The notes below the pieces were generated by a model. The model searched no databases, was not told the origin of the DNA, and worked only from the letters and a program-made list of their open reading frames with translations. Position numbers and translations under genes: made by a program. This document shows, piece by piece, positions 1-10,840 of a stretch of 64,000 nt of DNA. Origin of the DNA: Rhodospirillaceae bacterium. Its GTDB lineage: Bacteria; Pseudomonadota; Alphaproteobacteria; Rhodospirillales; Rhodospirillaceae. The stretch covers positions 1 to 64,000 of the forward strand of contig CANJSF010000019.1 of assembly GCA_947476925.1 (NCBI GenBank), read 5' to 3'. Position 1 is the stretch's first letter; each line of letters opens with the position of its first letter.

Positions 1-330
1 TAGTAGTATGCAAGTTGAGGCAGGGCCGTTTCTAGAATCTAAGCTCATATTCTAGATTTGCCTGAAATGATGACGACGCCGTGGCGGCTGGTAGTCCGCG
101 CAAACAGGCCACGTCATAGCGGATAGGCCCAGGCCCGACCGGCAATCGCCCCAGCAACGCCGGACCCAGGTTGTGGGTTTGCTCGCGCCCAGGCGAAAAC
201 GATCAATCGCAAATACTGTGGCACTGGAAATAAGTGCAAGGCCCAGTTTTATCTACGCCGTCAGTTCTATTTATTAAGAACAACTTTTTATTGCGACACG
301 AAAGCGGCAGGACGAGCGCGGAATGTGAGT
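1..330. other. No convincing gene; contains an 8-bp inverted repeat
   Basis: I see no reading frame here with a recognisable protein. The only structure noted is an inverted repeat, TCTAGAAT at 31-38 and ATTCTAGA at 49-56, separated by 10 bases. It could be an operator or chance. The stretch lies downstream of the SDR gene that ends at 331 on the minus strand. Confidence 0.4.
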
Positions 331-1203
331 TCACTCGTAAGGCGCGATTTTCACCGGGTTGGTATGGAAGCGGTCGATAATGCGCCGCTCGAAGCCGTCG
401 GGGTCTTCGCAAATTCGTTGGCGCATGTTCACGGGGCCGGTGGATGGAAAAATCGTGCTGTGGCCCTGCGCAATCGCGTCGAACACTTCATTGGCATGAT
501 CCACGGGTGTTGCCGCCGTCGTGGCACCCACGGGCAGGGCGCGGGTTTGCACACCGCCGGTGAACACGCTGGCAATCAATATGGGCATGCGGTCGGTCTC
601 TGCGCGCAGGCCTGCCGTCATCATCATCTCGGCCGCTTTCGACGTGGAGTAGCTGGTAAACTCAGGCAAACAAAACAGCGCGCCGCCCGATAAAATATTC
701 AGCACCGCGCCCACTTTGCCTGGGCTGCCGTTCTTCAGAATGATGGGAATGAAGAGCCGTGCCAACTCGGCGGGCGACCAGCAGTTGGTATCCATGCTGC
801 GCTTGATGTCGTCGAGATTTGTCGCCGACAGAAACCGCCGCTCGCCGTCTTTGTCGCTGCCGGGGTAAGCGGCATTGTTGATCAGCATCGTCAGGTCTTG
901 CGCTTTTTCAGCCGCGGCACGGCGATGAGCATCGTTGGTGACGTCCAGTTCCAGCGGCACGACACGCTTATCTAACGCCGCAAGTTCAGCCAAATATTTT
1001 GGGTTGCGCGCGGTGGCGTACACGCGCTTAGCGCCGCGCGCCAACAGCACGTCGACAAAGCCGCGGCCAATGCCCCGGTTCGAGCCTGTCACCAATGCCA
1101 CTGCGCCTTTAATGTCGACGCGCTTGGTGGCATCAGCGGCTTGCGCCGTCGCAACAAGCGATGCACTCAGCGCCATGCCTGCCAGCGTTTCGCGCCTGTT
1201 CAT
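331..1203 (-). CDS. SDR-family NAD(P)-dependent oxidoreductase with Tat-like signal peptide
   Basis: A 290-residue classical short-chain dehydrogenase/reductase. The Rossmann nucleotide-binding motif TGSNRGIG lies at residues 39-46, an NNAA motif follows in the middle, and the catalytic Tyr-Lys pair is in YSTSK at 185-189. The N-terminus begins MNRRETLAG and continues as a hydrophobic stretch ending at AQA, which looks like a twin-arginine export signal. Its start codon overlaps the stop of the upstream FAD oxidase (ATGA), so the two are very likely co-translated. Substrate unknown. Export is odd for an SDR, since NAD(P) is cytoplasmic; a Tat route would allow export with cofactor bound. The family assignment is firm; export is inference. 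Confidence 0.88.
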   Translation of the reverse strand: MNRRETLAGMALSASLVATAQAADATKRVDIKGAVALVTGSNRGIGRGFVDVLLARGAKRVYATARNPKYLAELAALDKRVVPLELDVTNDAHRRAAAEKAQDLTMLINNAAYPGSDKDGERRFLSATNLDDIKRSMDTNCWSPAELARLFIPIILKNGSPGKVGAVLNILSGGALFCLPEFTSYSTSKAAEMMMTAGLRAETDRMPILIASVFTGGVQTRALPVGATTAATPVDHANEVFDAIAQGHSTIFPSTGPVNMRQRICEDPDGFERRIIDRFHTNPVKIAPYE

Positions 1204-2699
1204 GACTTTGTCTTTGGTTTGATGTTGGCGTTCAGCCGGAACATGTTGCCGGGGTCGTATTTGGTTTTGACAGCGACAAGCTTTTCTAAATTGCCGCCAA
1301 AATTTCCGCGCACGCGCTTTTCGCCATCATCCATGGCGGAGTTAATGTAAAAGCCGCCGCCGGTGAAGGGGTCGATGTTGTCCCAATACTTGCGGCCCCA
1401 CTGCACATAAGCATCGCTGCCTTCGCGCGTATCGCTGTCGGTGCCCACATCAACGTTGTGCATTGCCGCACGGTGCGGGTAGGCCGTCGCATCGGCACTC
1501 ACGCGATTGACCGCGCCGCCCATCAGCAGGAAGAGCGCGTGAGAATTATTTTGCGGTTGGTCCATAAAATAATCCACGGTCGCGTCAATCAGTTTCGTGC
1601 GCGTTGGTCCTTCGACCGCGCCGAGCATTCCCGACTTCGCGTAATGGAAACGACCATGGCGCCCGCCGACATCAGCAACCTTTTGCAAGGCTGTATAGGC
1701 CATCGACCCGGTGCGTGTGCCTTTCACCGTTCCAAACGTGCCCAGCTTTAGCAACGTCGCATCGGCTTTGTCAGGCGCGCCCATGTAGCTGCCCGAGACA
1801 TTGACGCCCGCTTCGCCCTTGGCATTGCGGCCCAAGCCCACGGTGAGCCACAATTGATCGGGTGCTTCGTTCACGTAGTCGAAATACTTGGCCAACACTT
1901 GTTTGGCTTCGTCTGCGCCGTAGTTAAATGACGTCGTGGTGATCGGAAAATCAAACGGATGCAGTTGGAATTTGAACGAGGTCACAACGCCAAAGTTGCC
2001 GCCACCGCCGCGCACGCCCCAGTACAGGTCCTGGTTCTGGTCTTTGTTGGCGGTGACAAGTTTGCCATCGGCCGTGACAACCTGCACTTCCAACACATTG
2101 TCGACGGCCAAGCCAAATTGGCGCTGCAAGCGGCCCATGCCGCCGCCCAATGTAAGGCCGCCCACGCCGGTGTGCGACACCACGCCGAAGGTGCTGGCTA
2201 AACCAACTGCCTGCGCAGCTGCGTCCACATCACCCAGCAAGCACCCGCCGCCCACGCGCACGGTGCGGCTTTTTGCGTCCACCTCCACCGTGTTCAACCC
2301 GGTGAGGTCAATGACCAAGCCCCGCTCGCACACAGATTGGCCCGAGATGCTGTGCCCGCCGCATTTGACGGCCGTCAGCAGATTGTGATCGCGCGCAAAG
2401 GCGACGGCGGTTTTGACATCGGCCACGCTGGTGCATTTCAAAATCAATGCTGGGCGTCGCTCGAACATGGCATTCCAAATTTTTCGCGCGGCGTCGTAGT
2501 CGGCATCGGCGGGGGTCAGAATGTTGCCCTTAAAACCTTTGCTGAGCGCGCCGATATCGGCGTCGCGGATGGTCGCCTCAGCGCCGTCCAGCGTGACAGC
2601 AGGCAAATCGGCGGCGCGGGCGCGCCCTCCGGCAAACGACACGGTAACGGCTGCGGCGGTTGTGGCCAAAGCCGCGCGGCGGCTGATGAATTGGTGCAT
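1200..2699 (-). CDS. Secreted FAD-binding oxidoreductase (BBE/GOOX-like)
   Basis: A 499-residue flavoprotein of the FAD_binding_4 plus C-terminal berberine-bridge-enzyme (BBE) type. Visible signatures are KCGGHSISG, where the His is the usual covalent FAD attachment residue, then a glycine-rich GVGGLTLGGGMGRL and GVRGGGGNFGVVTSF. The C-terminus has the YINSAMDD and NPGNMF-like pattern of BBE domains (here DPGNMFRLN). The segment before GVGG reads VVSHT and lacks the second Cys used in bicovalent relatives. The N-terminus carries twin arginines (ISRRAALATTAAA), suggesting Tat export. I chose the ATG at 2699 because GGAG sits 6-7 bases upstream; an in-frame GTG lies at 2723. It is the first gene of a two-gene operon with the SDR. 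Likely oxidises a sugar or alcohol, substrate unknown. Confidence 0.88.
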   Translation of the reverse strand: MHQFISRRAALATTAAAVTVSFAGGRARAADLPAVTLDGAEATIRDADIGALSKGFKGNILTPADADYDAARKIWNAMFERRPALILKCTSVADVKTAVAFARDHNLLTAVKCGGHSISGQSVCERGLVIDLTGLNTVEVDAKSRTVRVGGGCLLGDVDAAAQAVGLASTFGVVSHTGVGGLTLGGGMGRLQRQFGLAVDNVLEVQVVTADGKLVTANKDQNQDLYWGVRGGGGNFGVVTSFKFQLHPFDFPITTTSFNYGADEAKQVLAKYFDYVNEAPDQLWLTVGLGRNAKGEAGVNVSGSYMGAPDKADATLLKLGTFGTVKGTRTGSMAYTALQKVADVGGRHGRFHYAKSGMLGAVEGPTRTKLIDATVDYFMDQPQNNSHALFLLMGGAVNRVSADATAYPHRAAMHNVDVGTDSDTREGSDAYVQWGRKYWDNIDPFTGGGFYINSAMDDGEKRVRGNFGGNLEKLVAVKTKYDPGNMFRLNANIKPKTKS

Positions 2700-2783
2700 G
2701 TGAGACTCCGTTGTGAGGTCCACACATTACACATCAGTCCCGCGTTTGACACGAGGGTGCGGGATGCCGTGCTCGGTCGGTGG

Positions 2784-5111
2784 TTACGGCCCCTGTCTGC
2801 GCTTAATGGGCCGTGGCGCAGCGCCGCTTTTCTTGCCGCGCAAGCCATCGGCGAGCGGGCCGGGGGCGGGCATGGTGCGCCGCCCGGCCACGACTTTTTC
2901 CGATGACTTCGCCGCACCCGGCCGCACGCTGCCTTGCGTCTTGGCGTCTTTGGGGAACGATGATTCGACCGACCCGTCGCCGGCGCTTATGCCCGTACTG
3001 TCGCCGCCATATTCCAGTTCCATTTTCTCCAAGCGCTTGATCTCATCGCGCAGCCGTGCGGCGACTTCGAATTCCAAATCACCCGCAGCCGCGTGCATTT
3101 TCTTTTCGAGGTCTACAATGGTGGCTCGCAAGTTGTGGCCCATCATGTGGGCTTCTTCGGCCAGGCCTGTGTCGATGGTGACGTAGTCTTGCTCGTACAC
3201 ACTGCCCATAGCATCGCCAATGCGCGAGCGCACGCTTTCGGGCGTAATGTTGTTGGCGACGTTGAAGGCTTCTTGCTTCGTGCGGCGGCGGCTGGTTTCG
3301 GCCATCGCACTGGTCAGCGATTTTGTCATGTTGTCGGCGTACAAAATCACGCGGCCGTCCAAGTTACGCGCCGCGCGGCCGATGGTTTGCACCAGCGACG
3401 TATGCGAGCGCAAAAATCCCTCCTTGTCGGCGTCCAAAATCGCCACCAGCGAGCATTCCGGAATGTCCAAGCCTTCGCGCAGCAAGTTGATGCCGATCAG
3501 CACATCAAACGCGCCTAGCCGCAGATCACGAATAATCTCGATGCGCTCTAAGGTTTCGATGTCCGAGTGCATATAGCGCACCCGAATGCCGGCTTCGTGC
3601 ATGTACTCGGTCAAATCTTCGGCCATACGTTTGGTCAGCACCGTCACCAGCACGCGCATGCCCTTGGCGGCCACATCTTTGCATTCGGCCAGCAGGTCAT
3701 CCACTTGGCTCGAGGCGGGCCGCACGATGCACACCGGGTCAATCAAACCCGTGGGGCGAATCACTTGCTCCACAAAGGTGCCTTGCACACGCTCCATCTC
3801 CCAAGGGCCGGGCGTGGCCGAGACGAACACCGTGTCAGGCCGCATCGCGTCCCATTCCTCGAACTTCAGCGGCCGATTGTCGATGCACGACGGCAACCGA
3901 AACCCAAACTCCGACAGCGTGTTTTTGCGATTAAAGTCGCCGCGATACATACCGCCAATTTGCGGCACGGCCACATGGCTTTCGTCGACAAACAACAGCG
4001 CATCTTGCGGCAGGTATTCAAACAACGTCGGCGGCGGTTCTCCGGGTTTGCGACCCGTCAGGTAGCGTGAATAATTTTCGATGCTTTTGCAGTGCCCGGT
4101 CACTTCCAGCATTTCCAGGTCAAACATGGTGCGCTGCTCAAGGCGTTGGGCTTCCAGCAATTTGCCTGCCGCGTGGAAGGCCTCCAGTCGTTGTTTCAAT
4201 TCCACCTTAATATGCTGCACCGCTTGCGACAGCGTTTGGCGCGGGGTCACATAGTGGCTGTTGGGGTACACGGTAATCTCGGGCAGGGTCGCGGTTTTCT
4301 CACCCGTCAGCGGGTCAAATTCAGTGATCGCCTCAATGTCATCGCCAAACAATGATATTTTCCACGCGCGGTCTTCGTAGTGCGCCGGGAAAATTTCCAC
4401 GACATCACCGCGCACACGAAACGCGCCGCGCGAAAAATCCATGTCGTTGCGCTTGTATTGTAGCGCCACCAACTGTTTCAGCAACTCCGCGCGCGGCATC
4501 GACATACCGGGCTTCAAGTTGAACGTCATGCGCGAATACGACTCAACCGAGCCCAGGCCGTATATGCAACTGACCGAGGCAACGATAATCACATCGCGGC
4601 GTTCCAAAATCGCGCGCGTGGCCGAGTGGCGCATGCGATCAATTTGCTCGTTAATAGAAGAGTCTTTTTCAATATAGGTGTCGGTGCGCGGCACGTAGGC
4701 TTCGGGCTGGTAGTAGTCGTAGTACGACACGAAGTATTCCACCGCGTTATCTGGAAAAAAGGACTTCATCTCGCCGTACAATTGGGCCGCGAGGGTTTTG
4801 TTAGGCGCCAGCACCAGCGCCGGGCGGTTGGTGCGCGCAATCACTTGCGCCATGGTGAAGGTTTTGCCCGACCCGGTCACGCCCAGCAGCACTTGGTCGT
4901 GCTCTTTCTCATCCAGCGCTTTTAGCAGCGCCGCGATAGCTGCGGGTTGATCGCCCGCCGGCTCGTAATCGCTGACCAGCTTAAACGGCACGCCCGCAAG
5001 GTTGGACGTATCGGGCCGGGTATACAGGGGCAAAACAACGGGGGAGGAGATGCTGGACATGGTCAGGGAAGATAATTCGCCCAAGGGGGTTGCGCCACTA
5101 CCATTGCACAT
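2784..5111 (-). CDS. uvrB: Excinuclease ABC subunit UvrB
   Basis: The DNA-damage recognition helicase of nucleotide excision repair, which takes over DNA from UvrA and recruits UvrC. Walker A GVTGSGKT is at residues 77-84, the beta-hairpin region [15 protein letters not shown] follows, and the DEAD-type motif appears as FVDESHV. The helicase C-terminal motifs ([19 protein letters not shown]) and the UVR domain ([21 protein letters not shown], part) are intact. At 775 residues it is about 100 longer than usual. The extra part is a C-terminal tail rich in Ser, Pro, Gly, Lys and Arg after the UVR domain. An AAGGA element 7 bases upstream supports the start at 5111; a later ATG at 5060 is possible. 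Confidence 0.97.
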   Translation of the reverse strand: MCNGSGATPLGELSSLTMSSISSPVVLPLYTRPDTSNLAGVPFKLVSDYEPAGDQPAAIAALLKALDEKEHDQVLLGVTGSGKTFTMAQVIARTNRPALVLAPNKTLAAQLYGEMKSFFPDNAVEYFVSYYDYYQPEAYVPRTDTYIEKDSSINEQIDRMRHSATRAILERRDVIIVASVSCIYGLGSVESYSRMTFNLKPGMSMPRAELLKQLVALQYKRNDMDFSRGAFRVRGDVVEIFPAHYEDRAWKISLFGDDIEAITEFDPLTGEKTATLPEITVYPNSHYVTPRQTLSQAVQHIKVELKQRLEAFHAAGKLLEAQRLEQRTMFDLEMLEVTGHCKSIENYSRYLTGRKPGEPPPTLFEYLPQDALLFVDESHVAVPQIGGMYRGDFNRKNTLSEFGFRLPSCIDNRPLKFEEWDAMRPDTVFVSATPGPWEMERVQGTFVEQVIRPTGLIDPVCIVRPASSQVDDLLAECKDVAAKGMRVLVTVLTKRMAEDLTEYMHEAGIRVRYMHSDIETLERIEIIRDLRLGAFDVLIGINLLREGLDIPECSLVAILDADKEGFLRSHTSLVQTIGRAARNLDGRVILYADNMTKSLTSAMAETSRRRTKQEAFNVANNITPESVRSRIGDAMGSVYEQDYVTIDTGLAEEAHMMGHNLRATIVDLEKKMHAAAGDLEFEVAARLRDEIKRLEKMELEYGGDSTGISAGDGSVESSFPKDAKTQGSVRPGAAKSSEKVVAGRRTMPAPGPLADGLRGKKSGAAPRPIKRRQGP

Positions 5112-5232
5112 CCTTTTGTCCTTCTGACAAAAGTGGCAAATTCAACTTTGTGGTATGCATACGTTTCCGGAGACGCCATCCCTAAACCTAGTTTTGCATC
5201 CCACAAAGCACCCACACTGCTTGGGAACAACA

Positions 5233-6012
5233 ATGATCGAGCCACCGCCAACCCTACTTCATAAATTCTACTCTCTTGAGGGGGGGAAATTCGAGCAGAT
5301 CAAGCAACTGCTCAGTAATAACGTAATCTATTTTTCCAAGTGTGATGAATTCAACGATCCTTGGGAATGCAAGCCAAGCTTTCGATATCAAACTAGCCCT
5401 ACAAGTATGGGTGACTATTTTTATCGCCTTATCTCAAGGCTAAAACCTGAAATTCCAGAGGCGAAAAGACGTCAAGACGCCAATGCAATGGGTGAAAACT
5501 GGCTGAATAATCCCGAGCAGCATCTTAGCGACATCAGCATGATTCAAAGCCAGATTCTAGCGAAGTATGGGATCTTTTGTATGTCGGCGTCAAAAACACA
5601 TCCACTCTTGTGGGCTCACTACGCGTCTGGTCATAGAGGATTGTGTCTCACATTTGCTACGGATGCATCGCAAAAAGCGTTTTATTACGCTCAGCGCGTG
5701 ATCTACCAAAAGGATTATCCTGTGGCTGAACTTGATGGCGAAGATTTTCAACAACTCTACAATGCTTCGTTGCTGACCAAGTCAGACGATTGGAGTTATG
5801 AGCAAGAATGGAGGTTGTGTTGGAAGGAACGGTCTGGTTTGCAGTCTTTCCCGCCTGACGCTTTAGTAGCTCTATCATTCGGCGCAATGATAGATTCGAT
5901 TAAACGAGATGAAATTATTAGTTTGGTAAATGCTAGAAGCCATAGGCCCGCTCTTTTTTCCGCAGCAGTAAATTCAAAATCGTACTCTCTCGATTTTACC
6001 ACAATAAGTTAA
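5233..6012 (+). CDS. DUF2971 domain-containing protein
   Basis: A 259-residue protein matching the DUF2971 pattern. It has an N-terminal HKFYSLEG, a SKCDEFNDPWE motif, a central GIFCMSASKTHPLLWAHYA followed by HRGLCLTF, and a late SYEQEWRL. The biochemical role is unknown; members often sit in variable or defence-rich regions. I prefer the ATG at 5233 (MIEPPP) to the longer start at 5155, because the family begins close to the HKFY motif. The gene is visibly A+T-richer than uvrB and the antiporter on either side, and it is transcribed against both, so it is probably acquired. Function not assigned. Confidence 0.8.
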   Translation: MIEPPPTLLHKFYSLEGGKFEQIKQLLSNNVIYFSKCDEFNDPWECKPSFRYQTSPTSMGDYFYRLISRLKPEIPEAKRRQDANAMGENWLNNPEQHLSDISMIQSQILAKYGIFCMSASKTHPLLWAHYASGHRGLCLTFATDASQKAFYYAQRVIYQKDYPVAELDGEDFQQLYNASLLTKSDDWSYEQEWRLCWKERSGLQSFPPDALVALSFGAMIDSIKRDEIISLVNARSHRPALFSAAVNSKSYSLDFTTIS

Positions 6013-6039
6013 GTTATGCTCAATCGCCGATAACTTACC

Positions 6040-7179
6040 CTACGGCACGAACGTCAGGAACATAAACGTCGCAAAAATCACCAAATGGACGAAGCCGAAC
6101 AAGATGTTCGTACGCCCGGTGCCGAACGTCAGCAGGCTCACGCCCAGCACCAAAAACAGCAGCAGCGTGTCTTTCGGGGCGAGCCCCAGCACCAAATCGT
6201 GACCGCGCACGATCGACAATACCGCCACTGCCGGAATGGTTAGCCCAATTGTTGCGAGCGACGAGCCCAGCGCGAGGTTGATGCTTTTTTGCAGCTCATT
6301 GCGCCGCGCCGCCTGCACGGCGGCCACGCCTTCGGGCAGCAAAATCAGCAGTGCGACTATCACACCGACGGCCGCCACCGGCGCATCGAGCGCTGTGGTC
6401 GCGGCTTCAGCCACGGCGGCAAATTTTTTGGCCAGCGCAATCACGCCCGCCAGCGACACCAGCAGCAATACGCCGCTGAATGCCACGCTGGCATTGCTGG
6501 GCCGCGGGTGCGCGTGAGGTGGGGGTGCGGATTTGCGCGCGACACTGATCATAAAATCATCCCGGTGGCGCACGGTCTGAATATACAAAAACACACCATA
6601 CAACGCGGTGGTGACGGCACTGACAAACGCTAATTGTGACGTACTGTACAGCGGGCCGGGCGCGGACTGCGTGGTGTTGGGCAATACCAGCGTCAGCACG
6701 CACATCGACATCAGCACCGCCAAATACGCGGCTGCGCCCGTCACGCGGAAACTTTGCTCGCGGTGATGCCAACCGCCGACAAAAATACACAAGCCCACCA
6801 GCCCGCCGCACACAATCATTACCACGGCAAACACGGTATCGCGTGCAATAGTGGCGCTGCCGCCACCCTCACTCAGCAAAATCGAGGTGATCAACGCCAC
6901 TTCGATCACAGTCACGGCGATGGTCAGTACCAGTGTGCCGTAGGGCTCGCCGGTGCGCCGCGCAATTACCTCGGCGTGATAAACGGCGGCGAACACCGCG
7001 CCTAACAAAATGGGAATCAGCAAGGCCGCAAAAACGAGCCCCGCGCCGGTTGCCACAAACGTGCCGCCCAGCCCCATCACAGTCGCGGCGGCAAAAAAAA
7101 CCAGTGCTAACAGCGGGCACGCCCACGCTGATACAGGCATGGTTGGCGAATTCTGTGCGGGGGTTGGGGCCGTGGTCAC
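6040..7179 (-). CDS. chaA: ChaA-type calcium/cation:proton antiporter
   Basis: An integral membrane protein of the CaCA/CAX superfamily with about ten to eleven hydrophobic segments. Two symmetric acidic signature motifs are visible: GEPYGTLVLTIAVTVIEVAL in the first half, and LLPEGVAAVQAARRNELQKS with NLALGSSLATIGLTIP in the second. These supply the acidic ion-binding residues of the antiporter. It probably exports Ca2+ (or Na+/K+) in exchange for protons at the inner membrane. The start is uncertain: GTG 7179 is used here, with an in-frame GTG at 7245 and ATG at 7140 as alternatives and no clear ribosome site at any of them. It stands alone between convergent and same-strand neighbours. Confidence 0.88.
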   Translation of the reverse strand: MTTAPTPAQNSPTMPVSAWACPLLALVFFAAATVMGLGGTFVATGAGLVFAALLIPILLGAVFAAVYHAEVIARRTGEPYGTLVLTIAVTVIEVALITSILLSEGGGSATIARDTVFAVVMIVCGGLVGLCIFVGGWHHREQSFRVTGAAAYLAVLMSMCVLTLVLPNTTQSAPGPLYSTSQLAFVSAVTTALYGVFLYIQTVRHRDDFMISVARKSAPPPHAHPRPSNASVAFSGVLLLVSLAGVIALAKKFAAVAEAATTALDAPVAAVGVIVALLILLPEGVAAVQAARRNELQKSINLALGSSLATIGLTIPAVAVLSIVRGHDLVLGLAPKDTLLLFLVLGVSLLTFGTGRTNILFGFVHLVIFATFMFLTFVP

Positions 7180-7260
7180 GGGGGAAAGATAGTGGCGTCG
7201 AACCCGTTGCGCTAGGGCCGTCGCCACGAGCCTATCGTGTGCCACAGGTGTCTAAGTCCC

Positions 7261-7295
7261 CCTGGACCCTTGGGTCTTCGCCCGAGGGTGACGCG
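7261..7295. repeat. REP-like intergenic repeat, copy 1
   Basis: A short element with the core CTTGGGTCTTCGCCCGAG followed by GGTGACGCG. The core folds into a 6-bp hairpin (one wobble pair) with a TCTTCG loop. A near-identical copy lies at 16981-17014. Both are intergenic, which fits a dispersed repetitive extragenic palindrome. Confidence 0.6.
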
Positions 7296-7314
7296 CTTAG
7301 TTTGTCTTAACTGA

Positions 7315-7650
7315 TTAGGATTCTAGTGCGAGTTCCGGCGTTGAAGCCGGCAGTGCAAGTTGCTCTGTCGGTGTGCCGCTATTCTCCACACCGTTCTCAT
7401 CGGGTTTGTAGATCGTATATTCCCACACATGCGGCATTTTGAGGCGCGGGGGCTCGTCTCGTTTCAGGCAGTAGCACACCAAATCTTGCACGCCCTCCTC
7501 TGGCCTGATGTGCAATTTCGCGCGAATGGAATCGTGGCCCTCCATTTCTACGTCATAGCCCATATACGCTGCCAAAATGGTGCGGGTCAGGGGCGGGTGC
7601 TTCACGCGCTGCTCCATTTTCTTCAAACGGTTCACTTGCTTTTGGGACAT
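7315..7650 (-). CDS. Hypothetical protein, partner of DUF5681 gene
   Basis: A 111-residue soluble protein that I do not recognise. The N-terminus is basic (KQVNRLKKMEQRVKHPP), followed by an ordered stretch around YMGYDVEMEGHDSIRAKLHI and a hydrophobic VQDLVCYCLKRD. A GGAG lies 8 bases before the ATG. It follows the DUF5681 gene by 14 bases on the same strand, so the two form a small operon. Because DUF5681 proteins are often linked to phage-derived DNA, this may be a remnant or cargo gene of such an element. Confidence 0.65.
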   Translation of the reverse strand: MSQKQVNRLKKMEQRVKHPPLTRTILAAYMGYDVEMEGHDSIRAKLHIRPEEGVQDLVCYCLKRDEPPRLKMPHVWEYTIYKPDENGVENSGTPTEQLALPASTPELALES

Positions 7651-7664
7651 GATGATTCACTCCG

Positions 7665-8177
7665 CTAAATTGCGCGCCGGTCGCGACTGACTTTTTTCTC
7701 AATCAGCGTCAGGCGATCTTCCAACTCGATGGTCTCGAGGCTTTTGCGTTTCACTTCAATGAGGGCCGATACGTTGCGCGCTTGATCCGTGTCGATCTCA
7801 CCACACATTGTCGCATCGACCACTGCCGAGATCGCCGCCGAGACATCCGTCGGGGTGTTGATCGGCGCAAGGTCAAGATTCAGCGGCACCGATTTCCGGC
7901 GCGGGATCAATCGTTCAACGCACAGGCGTAACGCCGTTTTGTCACCGGCCAACGCCAACTCCGTGAGTTTGTTGCTGATGGCCTCGCCCTTGATTTCAAG
8001 CACATGAATCATGTCCAGCGTGGTGCGGTTGCGTGAGCCACGCGGTCGACCAAAAGGGTTGGCGTGGCTTCCAGGCGCAAAACGACCATCGGGCAGGCGT
8101 TCGGGCGTGGAGGCGGGGGTTGCAGTGGGCAACGTTTCAGTGGGCAACGCCAATGCGTCGCCCGTCGTGTCTGACAT
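7665..8177 (-). CDS. DUF5681 domain-containing protein
   Basis: A 170-residue protein with the DUF5681 signature near the N-terminus: DGRFAPGSHANPFGRPRGSRN, shared by many alphaproteobacterial and phage-associated proteins. A helical remainder follows, ending in IELEDRLTLIEKKVSRDRRAI. The biochemical role is unknown. The GRPRGSRN segment is AT-hook-like, so DNA contact is possible (inference). The ATG at 8177 is preferred because GGAG lies 6 bases upstream; a further ATG is at 8189. It is first in a two-gene unit with 7315-7650. Confidence 0.72.
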   Translation of the reverse strand: MSDTTGDALALPTETLPTATPASTPERLPDGRFAPGSHANPFGRPRGSRNRTTLDMIHVLEIKGEAISNKLTELALAGDKTALRLCVERLIPRRKSVPLNLDLAPINTPTDVSAAISAVVDATMCGEIDTDQARNVSALIEVKRKSLETIELEDRLTLIEKKVSRDRRAI

Positions 8178-8206
8178 GACAAGCTCCATGATATAATGTT
8201 GTTTGA

Positions 8207-9661
<1,455 letters not shown>

Positions 9662-9675
9662 GCCCAAAAGAAAAA

Positions 9676-9698
9676 GCCCCGGACCAGAAGTCCGGGGC
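9676..9698 (-). terminator. Rho-independent terminator hairpin between aatA and lysR
   Basis: GCCCCGGAC (9676-9684) pairs perfectly with GTCCGGGGC (9690-9698) over a five-base loop. On the minus strand the hairpin is followed by a T-rich tract (complement of AAAAGAAAAA), so it should terminate the leftward lysR transcript. The plus-strand side lacks a T-run but may still slow aatA readthrough. Confidence 0.75.
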
Positions 9699-9901
9699 AA
9701 AGTTCTACAGGGAAGCTTTAAATTAGAAACTGCACCGCAGGCTTATTACTTGAATCCCAGGGGAGGGGGGGAAGGGAAGCCAGCTGCTGCGGTGCAGCGT
9801 TGGGGTGTGTTTAAGGCCACCAACGCCGCCGCACTATTGAAAATCTGGCAAGTGTGCCATGCAGCAATTGCATATGCCTAACGGCTTCAAATTGCTGGGT
9901 T

Positions 9902-10831
9902 TTAGTCGCTTAAAGCCGCACCTTCCGTACGCGCTTTAGCTATTTCGCGGACCAAGTAGTCGCGAAACGCCGCTACCCGGGCCGAATTGCGAAGCTCTTC
10001 GGGGTAGACGAAATACCCTTCGATTGGCGGGCCATTAACGTCGGGCAGCACGCGCACAATGCGGGCGGTGGGGTCGGCGAAGTACTCCGGCAGCAGGCCA
10101 ATGCCGATGCCGCTTTTGACCGCGCGATAGATGCCGTAGAGGTTGTTGACGCGCAGCACCGCGTTCGATGTCAGGTTGCGGCGCTTCAACTCATCGGTAA
10201 TCCAGTTCACGGAATCATAAGGCAGTACGCCCTCGCCGAAGATGACGACGTCATGCTTTGCCAAGTCTTCGACTGTTTTGGGTGTGCCGCGTTCGGCCAA
10301 GTACTCGGGCGAGGCGAACATCATAACGGCCAAGGTCCCCAGGTGGCGCTGGATTAAGTCGGGTTCTTTGGGTTCGTGAAAGCGAATGGCGATGTCGGCC
10401 TCGCGCATCGCCAGGTCGAGGTCGCGGTCATCGAGCCGAAGCGAGACTTCGATTTTCGGGTACGCGTGGATGAAGTCTTTCAGGCGGCTGGTCAGCCACA
10501 CGGATCCGAAAGCCACGGTCGTGGTCACGCGAAGGCGACCTTGCGGGTTGTCTTTGGTCTCGGTCAGCATGTCTTCGACGCTGTTGAGCTTGGCGAACAC
10601 GTCCTGCACCGTCTTCACCAACAGGTCGCCCTGTTCGGTAAGGATCAGGCCGCGCGCATGGCGATGGAACAAACTCACACCCAATGAGTCTTCCAACGCG
10701 CTGATTTGGCGGCTGACGGCCGACTGGCTGAGGTTGAGCATCTCGGCGGCGTGCGTAAAGCTGCCCGCTTGCGCCACAGCGTGAAACACTCGCAGCTTGT
10801 CCCAGTCGAGTTTGCCGCCCCGCAGTGACAT
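9902..10831 (-). CDS. LysR-family transcriptional regulator
   Basis: A 309-residue LTTR. The winged helix-turn-helix fills residues 8-67, with the hallmark AGSFTHAAEMLNLSQSAVSRQI and LFHRHARGLILTEQG. The LysR substrate-binding domain follows (GRLRVTTTVAFGSVW, READIAIRF). It lies 9 bases after trxB on the same strand and is probably co-transcribed with it; this trxB-lysR pairing recurs in Alphaproteobacteria. The effector and targets cannot be read from the sequence. Confidence 0.93.
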   Translation of the reverse strand: MSLRGGKLDWDKLRVFHAVAQAGSFTHAAEMLNLSQSAVSRQISALEDSLGVSLFHRHARGLILTEQGDLLVKTVQDVFAKLNSVEDMLTETKDNPQGRLRVTTTVAFGSVWLTSRLKDFIHAYPKIEVSLRLDDRDLDLAMREADIAIRFHEPKEPDLIQRHLGTLAVMMFASPEYLAERGTPKTVEDLAKHDVVIFGEGVLPYDSVNWITDELKRRNLTSNAVLRVNNLYGIYRAVKSGIGIGLLPEYFADPTARIVRVLPDVNGPPIEGYFVYPEELRNSARVAAFRDYLVREIAKARTEGAALSD

Positions 10832-10840
10832 CGCTCGCTC

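Noticed and set aside
203-412. 69-residue minus-strand frame at the window start
   Set aside because: It overlaps the end of the SDR gene in another frame and has no family or ribosome site.
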